DNA from: Candidatus Kryptoniota bacterium
GTDB lineage: Bacteria; Bacteroidota; Ignavibacteria; Kryptoniales; Kryptoniaceae
DNA length: 64,000 nucleotides
Assembly: GCA_938074445.1 (NCBI GenBank)
Contig: CALJEK010000003.1
Location: 80,709 to 144,708 of the forward strand
Reading direction: 5' to 3'
Shown: positions 16,165 to 24,050 of the stretch, in pieces
How positions within the stretch are numbered: position 1 is the first letter of the stretch
How the letters are laid out: every line of letters starts with the position of its first letter
Notes under the pieces: generated by a model
The model's database searches: none
What the model was told of the DNA's origin: nothing
What the model saw: the letters and a program-made list of their open reading frames with translations, nothing else
Translations under genes and position numbers: made by a program

Positions 16165-16196
16165 TTTAAAAATAAAAACGCAGGCAAACGCCTGCG
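16165..16196 (-). terminator. Rho-independent terminator of the glgA-TPR operon
   Basis: Perfect 7-bp stem (CGCAGGC at 16179-16185 and GCCTGCG at 16190-16196) with a four-base loop, followed on the minus strand by a T-rich tract (TTTTTATTTTT). It lies 35 bases after the stop of the TPR gene. Confidence 0.85.
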
Positions 16197-16230
16197 CTTG
16201 CAATTAATTATCAACGCTTCAATTTGAAAC

Positions 16231-17514
16231 TTATATCTTGTACGGCACAGTTATGCTTTCACCTATCCAATCATAACATCCGCCCGTTATCGGAATTTTG
16301 CCATCTTTTATCTTCCGCTTATTAAAGAAATAATCCTCCTGCGTTGGAACAAGTGTTTCAAGATTTTTTATACGTTGATTTGCTTCATTTATAACGCTCG
16401 GATCAATTCTCCTTGCAAGCTCATAATATTCAACCGCAAGTTGATAAACAAGTTTATCAATGAAATCAATTTTTGTCCAGTCACCGCCTTTTGTGGTCTT
16501 AACACACTTTGCAACTGTTGCCTCATAGATCTGAGCTATCTCAATATACGGTCTCCCCCAATTTTTATCCTTTGCCATCGCCCTTCTTGCCCAAATCCTC
16601 GCCTGCTCGAAATTCTCAAGCTCGCGATAACAAACAGCGATATTTAAAATTATCTCCTTCGCATCCGGATTTACCTTTAATGAACGAGTATAAGCGTCGA
16701 TCGCCTTCTTGTATTCCCCAATTCGTTGGTAACTATACCCAAGACGGTTCCAGTAGATTTCATTATCTGGAAATTTTTTCGTCAATTTTTCAAGATACGG
16801 GATTGAACTTTTGAAATCCTCTGCTCGGATATAAAGATTTGCGATCGTCCATATGAGCTCCGTGTTCTCTGGGTCTGTTTCAAGCCGTTTTTTGTTGAGT
16901 TCAATTAACTCGCTTATATCTTTAACAAGAGCTCTTAATCTATCATTTGCAGTTACATTTTGCGGATCTTTATCAAGAACTCTACGATAAAGGTCAATTG
17001 CTTTCTCTCTAAAATCAGGATTTTCCTCCATATGCTTTATGTAAAGAACCCCAAGCCGATCAATATAATAAAATTCGGTGTGTTCAAAATCAAGCTCGAT
17101 CCCTTTTTCATACGCTTCTATCGCATCGATATTTCTGTTCTTATAATAGTTTTCAAGAACATAACCTTTCTTCAAATAATACTCAGACGCACTTTCAGGA
17201 TGGTATTTTATCGCGTTGTCATAAATTACTAAAAGAGTGTCAGCATATCCTTGTTTCTTTTCTTCTGGCGCCTCTTCATAAAACTTCAAATAAATTTTCT
17301 CCATAGCCTTATAAAGCGTTTTGAACCTTGTCGGTTGCATCTCCATAACCTTCCACCCATAAGGAACCGCGGTGACATAATCCCCAGTTTTAAAATACTC
17401 AAAAAACAGAGACCAATTTTTCAAAACTTCTATCGAATCCTGATGAGTCCCCTGTGCATAAACTATGCCTGAAATAAAGAAAAATGCAACTACTATTAAA
17501 ACTACACTTTTCAT
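16231..17514 (-). CDS. Exported TPR-repeat protein
   Basis: 427 residues from ATG 17514, which has GAGG 12 bases upstream and gives a signal peptide MKSVVLIVVAFFFISGIVYAQG; a TTG at 17529 overlaps the upstream gene. The mature protein holds roughly six to eight tetratricopeptide repeats: clear ones at FEYFKTGDYVTAVPYGWKV, ESASEYYLKKGYVLENYY, AIDLYRRVLDKDPQN, WTIANLYIRAEDFKSSIPYL, WNRLGYSYQRIGEYKKAI and LNIAVCYRELENFEQARIWA. It presumably scaffolds periplasmic or outer-membrane partners. It sits four bases after the outer-membrane barrel gene and is the last member of the glgA-led operon, closed by a hairpin terminator. Confidence 0.82.
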   Translation of the reverse strand: MKSVVLIVVAFFFISGIVYAQGTHQDSIEVLKNWSLFFEYFKTGDYVTAVPYGWKVMEMQPTRFKTLYKAMEKIYLKFYEEAPEEKKQGYADTLLVIYDNAIKYHPESASEYYLKKGYVLENYYKNRNIDAIEAYEKGIELDFEHTEFYYIDRLGVLYIKHMEENPDFREKAIDLYRRVLDKDPQNVTANDRLRALVKDISELIELNKKRLETDPENTELIWTIANLYIRAEDFKSSIPYLEKLTKKFPDNEIYWNRLGYSYQRIGEYKKAIDAYTRSLKVNPDAKEIILNIAVCYRELENFEQARIWARRAMAKDKNWGRPYIEIAQIYEATVAKCVKTTKGGDWTKIDFIDKLVYQLAVEYYELARRIDPSVINEANQRIKNLETLVPTQEDYFFNKRKIKDGKIPITGGCYDWIGESITVPYKI

Positions 17515-17518
17515 TTTA

Positions 17519-18736
17519 TTAATCCTCAAGCTTTTGTTTTACAAACCAAATTTCTCCTGTGTTAACGCCAATTGAAAGCCTCAAAATTCGGTCCCTCACT
17601 ATCTCAAGATCACCTCTGAAACCATACTCAACGGAGAAATTCATTCTCGTATCAAAACTCACAGGGAAACCAAATCCGATAGCAAAGAACAATTCGGTAA
17701 TTTGTTTCTCATCTATTTTAAAATATGTTTTGTTATAAAAAATTCCAAATCGATATGAAGTCTTTTCAAAAAATCCCGCCATTATCTCCCTTGAAGGTAA
17801 AACTTCAACCCCTGCGCCAATTCTCATCGCATCTGTTATCTCTTTCGGATGTTCGCCATTGATATGAAATTTTTCCCAATTTTGGTAATAGACATCACCC
17901 GAAAATTGAACTCTATCGGCAACAAAATAACTAAATCCAAATCCAGCCCTATACGGTAATTTGGAAGTTAACTCATTAACCTCTGAAACAGTTGAACTAC
18001 CTATAACAGGGATTGTATACTCAACCGTTGTCAATCCCTTCAAGTTAACAGGCGAAGAAAAAACAAAACCCATTGTGAGGGAATTTTTCCTAAAACCAAG
18101 CCCATAAGCAATCCCAACGGTGAAACCTAACCCCCCATAATTTCTCTCACGTTTTATATCCGAAAAGAAAAACTCAGAACTTCCGAAATCAGCCTCCCAT
18201 GAATTAATTATCGTCCCAAAATAATACTCGCCTCTGACCCCAAGACTTAACTTACTAAATGGTCGAAATGAAAATCCAAAAACGAAATTTGAAATCCCAC
18301 CTTCACCTTTATACCTCTGTGAAAAATATTTATTCTCCAAGACCGAATCCTTTTTAATACTATAATTCACCGTACTGAAAGGCATAATTCCCGTTGCAAA
18401 CGTTAATCCATACTTTTTCCATAGTGGGATTGCGAATAAAACACCATCAAAATTTCCGCTCGTTAAAAAAGTATTTTTAACTTTATCCCGCATCGCTGTC
18501 CCTTCATAAAGATAACCACCCGAAATCCTTACCCTCGCAAGCTCGCTCCATAAAGCAGGGTTATATCGATTTACATAAATTGGGTCAAAAAGAGCAATCC
18601 CAAGCCCGCCAAGACCTGCGGTTTTGTCAACCGTCGAAAAACGCAAAATCCCAAGCCCAAACCTCGAGTAAATTGAACCCCCAGCGATAGAAATTGAATG
18701 AAGAAAAAGCAAAAAAATGAAAACTCTAAATCTCAT
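17519..18736 (-). CDS. Outer-membrane beta-barrel protein (FadL/OMPP1-like)
   Basis: 405 residues with a signal peptide (MRFRVFIFLLFLHSISIAGG). The mature protein is a series of alternating amphipathic strands ending in aromatic or hydrophobic residues (LSLGVRGEYYFG, NYGGLGFTVGIAYGLGF, YRAGFGFSYFVADRVQFSGDVYYQ), typical of a Bacteroidota barrel. The first mature part (IYSRFGLGILRFSTVDKTAGLGGLGIAL and VNRYNPALW) resembles the plug region of FadL/OMPP1/PorV-like proteins. The cargo is unknown. It lies five bases after the lipoprotein gene and four bases before the TPR gene, so these three may form one envelope complex. Confidence 0.72.
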   Translation of the reverse strand: MRFRVFIFLLFLHSISIAGGSIYSRFGLGILRFSTVDKTAGLGGLGIALFDPIYVNRYNPALWSELARVRISGGYLYEGTAMRDKVKNTFLTSGNFDGVLFAIPLWKKYGLTFATGIMPFSTVNYSIKKDSVLENKYFSQRYKGEGGISNFVFGFSFRPFSKLSLGVRGEYYFGTIINSWEADFGSSEFFFSDIKRERNYGGLGFTVGIAYGLGFRKNSLTMGFVFSSPVNLKGLTTVEYTIPVIGSSTVSEVNELTSKLPYRAGFGFSYFVADRVQFSGDVYYQNWEKFHINGEHPKEITDAMRIGAGVEVLPSREIMAGFFEKTSYRFGIFYNKTYFKIDEKQITELFFAIGFGFPVSFDTRMNFSVEYGFRGDLEIVRDRILRLSIGVNTGEIWFVKQKLED

Positions 18737-18741
18737 CTTCG

Positions 18742-19869
18742 CTAAATTCCCGGTTTTGTTGTATAATAAATTTTTATCTTCGGCTTTCTCTCAACATAAT
18801 AAAAAGTAAAACGATCAAAGTTGTCCACTTCAGAAAAGCATCTTAGTAAGATTCCATTGTTTGGTTCACCATTTATCCACCGCTGAACTGGCGTCGTAAT
18901 CGGGATCATATATTCAAGCGTGTCAACTGGATTTCTCAATCCAAGATAATTTCCTTCAAATCCCCCAACTGATTTCCTCACAAGGTCAGTATCAGTGATA
19001 AAACTGGCAAGCAAGGAATCAACCCCACTGTTTCCATATCTTTTTTTATCCTTTAAATAAAGCAAAACTTCCGCACGATTTATGATTATGTTTTTGGGAA
19101 GCTTCGACATATCAAATTTCAAAATGCTTCGCAAGCCAACCCCAGCTTGAAGCACAATATAATTTGTATCCACTCTCCCATTTAACCTTGCAATATAACC
19201 GTCGCTCCCATAAACGAACCTAATCGTATCAACTTCACCCCCTTCCTTTGGAACCACAATCTCGAGCGCAGGCGTAAACAGCAACGCATCTAACGAGTTA
19301 AATCCCCATATCACGCCGGAGCTTTGCGACTTTAGATAAAGTCCATAGTTCTTTCCGTTCAACCACTCTCTAACGACTGCTGTGTCAATTTTAAAATAAT
19401 TAACAGAATCGGGTATGCCTTCAAATTCACCGATGATTTGCGAATCATACAACGTATCGTAATAATTTGAAAGAACTTTGTGAGCGGTAAAGCGAAGCGG
19501 TAAAGCGCTATCTCCTATCACAAACTTAGATTTAAACAATCTGACTTGAGCCCATCTAATTTTTATATGCTTCAATGTGTCGGGGATATTAAAGCGAATT
19601 AAAACATCGCACGAGATATCGTCATAGTTCCCAATTAACAAAATATCGGATGAGGAATTTGAAATAAAGTTTTGGATGTTCTCGGCGTAAATTTCTACTG
19701 AATCTTCATAAACTTTTACATTGAAAAGCTCATTATCTGGTAAAAGTCCAAAGCCAACATCGTTTGGTTCCTTGGAACATCCCATAACAAAAAATAAAAA
19801 CACAAACGCAATAAATATTCCGTTAAGACTTCGCTTTGTCTTATGCGCTCTAATCCTTTCTTTCATCAC
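18742..19869 (-). CDS. DNRLRE-like lipoprotein
   Basis: 375 residues. The signal sequence ends FVFLFFVMGC (lipobox) and is followed by SKEPNDVGFGLLPDNE, a start seen in lipoproteins of this bacterial group. Two repeated beta-rich units contain strand patterns such as DVLIRFNIPDTLKHIKIRWAQVRLF with FKIDTAVVREWLNG, and again RSILKFDMSKLPKNIIINRAEVLLY with ITTPVQRWINGE. This duplicated pattern is that of DNRLRE (disaggregatase-related) domains, found in surface proteins that may bind carbohydrates. It overlaps gmhB by four bases. Confidence 0.65.
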   Translation of the reverse strand: MMKERIRAHKTKRSLNGIFIAFVFLFFVMGCSKEPNDVGFGLLPDNELFNVKVYEDSVEIYAENIQNFISNSSSDILLIGNYDDISCDVLIRFNIPDTLKHIKIRWAQVRLFKSKFVIGDSALPLRFTAHKVLSNYYDTLYDSQIIGEFEGIPDSVNYFKIDTAVVREWLNGKNYGLYLKSQSSGVIWGFNSLDALLFTPALEIVVPKEGGEVDTIRFVYGSDGYIARLNGRVDTNYIVLQAGVGLRSILKFDMSKLPKNIIINRAEVLLYLKDKKRYGNSGVDSLLASFITDTDLVRKSVGGFEGNYLGLRNPVDTLEYMIPITTPVQRWINGEPNNGILLRCFSEVDNFDRFTFYYVERKPKIKIYYTTKPGI

Positions 19870-20465
19870 ACATTGGTTAATTTTTTTAAGTTAAGTGTTT
19901 TCTTGATGATCTCAATTGCCTCTTTCAAATTTTCTGCGACGAAATCTGGTTCAAAATTTTCACTTTTACACTTCTCATATTCCTCTTTGCCGTGACCAGT
20001 CAAAACAAGTATGGTGGTTGCTCCAGCGGTTTTGCCAGCTTGAACATCAATGCACCTATCTCCAATTACGAATGATTTTTTCAGGTCAATATTTTGTTCT
20101 CTTGAAGCGCGCTGAAGCATGCCATCTTTTGGCTTCCTGCATTCACACTCAATTTTATATTCCCCCTCTCCCTTCGTTGGATGATGTGGACAATAATAAT
20201 AAGCATCTATCTTTGCACCCCTTTCAGCAAGTAATTCATCGAGTCGCTTGTGAATTTTGTGTAAATCTTCCTCCGTAAAGTACCCACGAGCGATGCCACT
20301 TTGATTTGTAAAGACAATAACCTTTAAACCAAGTTCATTTGCTTCCCTTATAGCCTCAGCCGAATTCTCTATCAAAACAAGTTGTTCAGGGGATGATAGA
20401 AAATTTACATCTTCATTAATTGTTCCATCTCTGTCAAGAAATATAGCCACATGGCGTTGATTCAT
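19866..20465 (-). CDS. gmhB: D-glycero-D-manno-heptose 1,7-bisphosphate phosphatase
   Basis: 199 residues of the HAD superfamily, HisB-N/GmhB branch. Nucleophile motif FLDRDGTINED (DxD), motif II VFTNQSGIARGY, the zinc loop CPHHPTKGEGEY...ECECRKPKDGM (three Cys plus His), and motif IV FVIGDRCIDVQAG are all present. GmhB removes the C7 phosphate in ADP-heptose synthesis for LPS; relatives act on histidinol phosphate. It is four-base coupled to glycogen synthase upstream and a lipoprotein gene downstream. No other heptose gene is in the window. Confidence 0.9.
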   Translation of the reverse strand: MNQRHVAIFLDRDGTINEDVNFLSSPEQLVLIENSAEAIREANELGLKVIVFTNQSGIARGYFTEEDLHKIHKRLDELLAERGAKIDAYYYCPHHPTKGEGEYKIECECRKPKDGMLQRASREQNIDLKKSFVIGDRCIDVQAGKTAGATTILVLTGHGKEEYEKCKSENFEPDFVAENLKEAIEIIKKTLNLKKLTNV

Positions 20466-21970
20466 TTCGCTTTGACAACGCGCGTCTTTTTTTGTGGTTT
20501 CATCAACTTCTGATAAAGTTCAACATATTTACTTGCGGATGCAGTCCATGAAAAGTCCTTCATCATTCCATTCTTCATCAACTTCAACCATGCTTTCTTG
20601 TTTTTATAAACTGATAATGCCTTCTTCAATGCTTTCAGCAAATCCTGCCCAGAATACTTCTCAAATAAAAAACCCGTGCCTCGCCCTGTCCTCGGATTAA
20701 ATTCTTCAACTGTATCAGCAAGCCCACCCGTTTTTCTTACAACTGGAACAGTTCCATACCTTAAACTATACATTTGATTTAAACCGCACGGTTCATATCT
20801 CGAGGGCATAAGGAATATATCAGCGCCACTTTCAATTAAATGCGCAAGTTCCTCACTAAAGCCAATGTAAACCCCAACCTTCTTAGGATACTTTTTCTTC
20901 ACTTTCTCAAGCATCTCTTCATACTTTGGTTCTCCTGTGCCGAGAACAATATATTGAATGTTGAGGCTCATCATTTCGTCAATCACCTCTGCGATAAGAT
21001 CAAATCCTTTCTGTTCCGCAAGTCGAGAAATCTGAGCAACCACCGGGATTTCCTCATTATACTCAAGCCCAAAATATTTCAAAAGCGCCTTCTTATTTTC
21101 ATACTTTGTTTCTATCGTCTGAATGCTATATGGAACAGGGATATATTTATCGTTTTCAGGGCTCCACACTGAATAATCAACCCCGTTTAAGATCCCATAA
21201 ATATCTTTCCGTCTCTTCCTTAGAACATTTGAAAGCCCTGCGCCAAGTTCGTCATCAGAAATTATTTCCTTTGCATATGTTGGGCTTACTGTCGTTATAG
21301 CATCAGCATACAATATCCCAGCTTTGAGAAAGTTAAAATTGCCGTTATGCTCTATTTCAGGAAAAATCTCATCCGGAAGACCTGATTTAAAAAATGATTC
21401 CTTCCCGAAAATACCTTGATAACCAATGTTATGTATAGTTAAAACAGTCTTTATACCCTTAAAAAATGGCTCATCCTTGTAAATCGTTTTAAGATAAACA
21501 GGGACAAGCGCTGTTTGCCAATCATTGCAGTGAATTATATCTGGACGCCATCCAAGCTTTTTCAGCGATTCAAGAACACCCTTGCAAAAAAATATAAACC
21601 TTTCGTCATTATCTGGGTAATCCCTTTTTGTCTTAGAGTCAACATAAAGACCATCACGATTGTAGTAAAATTCGTTTTCAAGAAAGTAAACTTGAACTTT
21701 TACTTTCTGTCCAACAATAAAGGATGCTTTTGCACTACCCCTTTGAAGTTTATCTCCAATTGGAATGTCAATTTCTCTTAATCGCACTATTTCATGGATG
21801 CCAAATCTTCGCTCACTTATAAAACCATATTTTGGCATCATAGCTCTTATCTCATGACCAAGCTCCCTTATAGCCTGCGGAAGAGCAAAAGATACATCAG
21901 CAAGCCCACCTGTCTTCGCAAAAGGAACAATTTCACTGGAAAGAAAAAGGATATTAAGGGGTTGGGTCAT
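20462..21970 (-). CDS. glgA: Glycogen (starch) synthase, GT5
   Basis: 502 residues from ATG 21970, chosen because AAGGAG lies six bases upstream; an upstream ATG in the same frame has no such site. The GT5 N-terminus has LSSEIVPFAKTGGLADV, the KTGGL loop that binds ADP-glucose. Further marks are HCNDWQTALVPVYLK, TIHNIGYQG, ISRLAEQKGFDL and the C-terminal ESGADIFLMPSRYEPCGLNQMYSLRYGTVPVVRKTGGLADTV with the catalytic E-X7-E. It elongates alpha-1,4-glucan from ADP-glucose. It heads an operon with gmhB and three envelope genes. Confidence 0.95.
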   Translation of the reverse strand: MTQPLNILFLSSEIVPFAKTGGLADVSFALPQAIRELGHEIRAMMPKYGFISERRFGIHEIVRLREIDIPIGDKLQRGSAKASFIVGQKVKVQVYFLENEFYYNRDGLYVDSKTKRDYPDNDERFIFFCKGVLESLKKLGWRPDIIHCNDWQTALVPVYLKTIYKDEPFFKGIKTVLTIHNIGYQGIFGKESFFKSGLPDEIFPEIEHNGNFNFLKAGILYADAITTVSPTYAKEIISDDELGAGLSNVLRKRRKDIYGILNGVDYSVWSPENDKYIPVPYSIQTIETKYENKKALLKYFGLEYNEEIPVVAQISRLAEQKGFDLIAEVIDEMMSLNIQYIVLGTGEPKYEEMLEKVKKKYPKKVGVYIGFSEELAHLIESGADIFLMPSRYEPCGLNQMYSLRYGTVPVVRKTGGLADTVEEFNPRTGRGTGFLFEKYSGQDLLKALKKALSVYKNKKAWLKLMKNGMMKDFSWTASASKYVELYQKLMKPQKKTRVVKAK

Positions 21971-22021
21971 TAAAAACTCCTTATGATTTTTAAATTTTTC
22001 TGCGAAGACATAGAATTTTTT

Positions 22022-22054
22022 CAAAATTTAACAAAAAAAATCGTAATAACCAAA
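22022..22054 (-). promoter_or_regulatory. Putative glgA promoter
   Basis: Minus strand: TTTG (22054-22051), 20-base spacer, TAAATTTTG (22030-22022). It partly overlaps the end of the asparaginase gene and leaves a leader of about 45 bases before the glgA ATG. Confidence 0.4.
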
Positions 22055-22057
22055 GCC

Positions 22058-23056
22058 TCAAAAACTTACTTCCCCAGCAAGCGGTTTGTAAAATTCTTCA
22101 ACGACCTTCTCAGTATGCCCCCCGTATCTACCAAATAAAAACATCAATTTTACGATCGCTGCCTCTGTAGTCATATCCCCACAGCTTAATGCCCCTGCAT
22201 CAAGCGCATCCTTCCCACACTGATAAAGTGTAAGGTCTACCCTTCCGTAAACCGCTTGGGTTGAAATAACAACAACTTTATTCATCTCAACCGCAGATTT
22301 AATAAATGGAATTAAAGACCTGCCCTCTATGTTTGGAAGGTTGCCAGAGCCAAACGCTTCAATTACAAACCCTTGAACATCTAAATTTAACAAAGACATA
22401 AGATAGTTGACCCTTACAGATGGAAAAATTTTCACGCAAAAAACCTTGTCTGAAAAATTCTTCAAAACATTTAATTTTCCCCCCTCCCGCTTTAAAAAAT
22501 TTTCCTCATAAATCTCTATCCCAACCCCTACCTCAGCAAGCGGTGGATAATTTGGTGAATCAAATGCATCAAAACCCCAAATGTTTAACTTCTTTGTCCT
22601 GTTTCCGCGAAATAATTTATTGTTAAAGAAAATGCCAACTTCAGGAATTGAATATGTCGCAAGCTCAACAGCATTTATAAGGTTATTTCTCGCATCCGTT
22701 CTTATTTCGGAAAGCGGACGCTGAGAACCAGTTAGAATAACTGGTTTCGAAAGACCATCAAGCATAAAAGAAAGAGCTGTAGCAGTATAGGTCATCGTGT
22801 CCGTCCCGTGAGTTATTACAAAACCATCAAAACTGTCGTAGTTCGCGCTGATCACATCAGCAATTTTGACCCAATGCTCAATTCCAATGTTTGACGAATC
22901 AATATTTGCAACTATATGAGATTCAATTTCAGCAATTCGTTTAACCTCAGGGACAAATTCAAAAATTCTTTGAATAAACGCACCTGGAGCAAGAGTGCCA
23001 TCTTTTAAAGCCATCCCAAAAGTTCCACCGGTATGAATAAGAAGAATTCGCTTCAT
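22058..23056 (-). CDS. ansA: L-asparaginase, type I (cytoplasmic)
   Basis: 332 residues, no signal peptide. The N-terminal catalytic motif is LLIHTGGTFGMAL (Thr12 nucleophile) and the second is FVITHGTDTMTYTATAL. ILTGSQRPLSEIRTDARNNL and the C-terminal domain SAVEMNKVVVISTQAVYGRVDL complete the asparaginase/glutaminase fold. It hydrolyses asparagine to aspartate and ammonia; related archaeal GatD proteins carry an extra N-terminal domain that is absent here. It is 22 bases after a PEBP-family gene. Confidence 0.92.
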   Translation of the reverse strand: MKRILLIHTGGTFGMALKDGTLAPGAFIQRIFEFVPEVKRIAEIESHIVANIDSSNIGIEHWVKIADVISANYDSFDGFVITHGTDTMTYTATALSFMLDGLSKPVILTGSQRPLSEIRTDARNNLINAVELATYSIPEVGIFFNNKLFRGNRTKKLNIWGFDAFDSPNYPPLAEVGVGIEIYEENFLKREGGKLNVLKNFSDKVFCVKIFPSVRVNYLMSLLNLDVQGFVIEAFGSGNLPNIEGRSLIPFIKSAVEMNKVVVISTQAVYGRVDLTLYQCGKDALDAGALSCGDMTTEAAIVKLMFLFGRYGGHTEKVVEEFYKPLAGEVSF

Positions 23057-23078
23057 ATGTTCAATGTAATTTCACATA

Positions 23079-23627
23079 TTATCGACCATACAAACCAGTT
23101 AGCCTTGCCTCACCAAGAATATGTCCCTTTGCCTTAGCTTCAACCTGATCAGCTGTTGCTCCAGAATTCAGCCCAAGCGTTTCAACATCAAGCGCATAAA
23201 GTTTAAAAATATAACGATGTGGTTTATGCCCGCGTGGTGGACATGGACCCCCATAACCAATTCTACCAAAATCATTTATCCCTTGCTTGATCTTATTATC
23301 AATAAGACCAACCTTCTTTACATTTTCAGCAAGTTTCGTCATATTCGCCGGAATATCATAAATAACCCAGTGTATAAACGTTCCACCGGGAGCATCGGGG
23401 TCCTCACAGATCAAAGCAAAACTTTTGGTCCCAGCAGGGACATTTTCCCAACTTAACTCGGGTGAATAATCTTGCCCATCGCAGGTAAACTTCTTAGGGA
23501 TTGTTTCACCATCCTTAAACGCTGTAGACTTGATAGCAAACATCTTTTTAACCCCTCCTTTTTGGGCGTTAGTTTGAGTTAAGAAAAGAAGACAAAGAAA
23601 AAAGAGAAGAAGATGTCTTACTTTCAT
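23079..23627 (-). CDS. YbhB/YbcL-type PEBP family protein
   Basis: 182 residues from ATG 23627 with a signal peptide (MKVRHLLLFFLCLLFLTQTNAQ). The PEBP core is clear: FTCDGQDYSPELSWENVPAGTKSFALICEDPDAPGG (anion-binding DPDAP), FIHWVIYDIPA, GRIGYGGPCPPRGHKPHRYIFKLYAL. Bacterial homologues are called Raf-kinase-inhibitor-like but their ligand is unknown. The protein is exported. It is divergent from ftsB, with candidate -33 boxes for both genes meeting on a 10-bp palindrome. Confidence 0.88.
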   Translation of the reverse strand: MKVRHLLLFFLCLLFLTQTNAQKGGVKKMFAIKSTAFKDGETIPKKFTCDGQDYSPELSWENVPAGTKSFALICEDPDAPGGTFIHWVIYDIPANMTKLAENVKKVGLIDNKIKQGINDFGRIGYGGPCPPRGHKPHRYIFKLYALDVETLGLNSGATADQVEAKAKGHILGEARLTGLYGR

Positions 23628-23656
23628 AACGCACAAAGATTTATTTTTACCGCTAA

Positions 23657-23688
23657 ATTAATTAAACAAATTTCGACAAATATGCAAA
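23657..23688 (-). promoter_or_regulatory. Putative PEBP-gene promoter
   Basis: Minus strand: TTTG (23688-23685), 20-base spacer, TAATTAAT (23664-23657). The -33 box is half of the palindrome GCAAATTTGC at 23684-23693. Confidence 0.3.
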
Positions 23689-23720
23689 TTTGCGACTTCC
23701 CGTGATCTTTTTTATATTTT
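23689..23720 (+). promoter_or_regulatory. Putative ftsB promoter
   Basis: TTTG (23689-23692), 20-base spacer, TATATTTT (23713-23720), 28 bases before the ftsB ATG. It is back to back with the divergent PEBP promoter. Confidence 0.45.
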
Positions 23721-23748
23721 CAACAGCGAAATTTAAAAATATGCCCAG

Positions 23749-24036
23749 ATGAAAAAGTTTTTTTCAAACCCCGTAAATATAATCCTCAATGGAATTTTAA
23801 TCGCACTTTTACTCTACCTTATATTCGCTGAAAAGGGGCTTGTGAAACGAGCAAGACTCGAACTCGAATCAAAAAAGTTGAAAAAAAAGATCGAAGCAAT
23901 AGAGAAAGAAAACGACTCTTTGAAGCAGAAAATACACAAACTTGAGACAGACCCTAAAGAAATTGAAAGGATAGCCCGCGAAAAATACGGCATGACAAAA
24001 GAGGGAGAAGAAGTCTACATTATAAAAGAAAAGTAA
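23749..24036 (+). CDS. FtsB/DivIC-family septum formation protein
   Basis: 95 residues: short cytoplasmic start, one membrane helix (IILNGILIALLLYLIF, about 11-26), then a coiled coil (about 30-66) and the conserved end DPKEIERIAREKYGMTKEGEEVYIIKE. This is the FtsB/DivIC layout; the protein joins FtsL and FtsQ in the divisome. It is first in a run with rarA and a ROK kinase, 14 bases before rarA, under its own candidate promoter. Confidence 0.85.
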   Translation: MKKFFSNPVNIILNGILIALLLYLIFAEKGLVKRARLELESKKLKKKIEAIEKENDSLKQKIHKLETDPKEIERIAREKYGMTKEGEEVYIIKEK

Positions 24037-24050
24037 TTCCCCGCGCAAAG

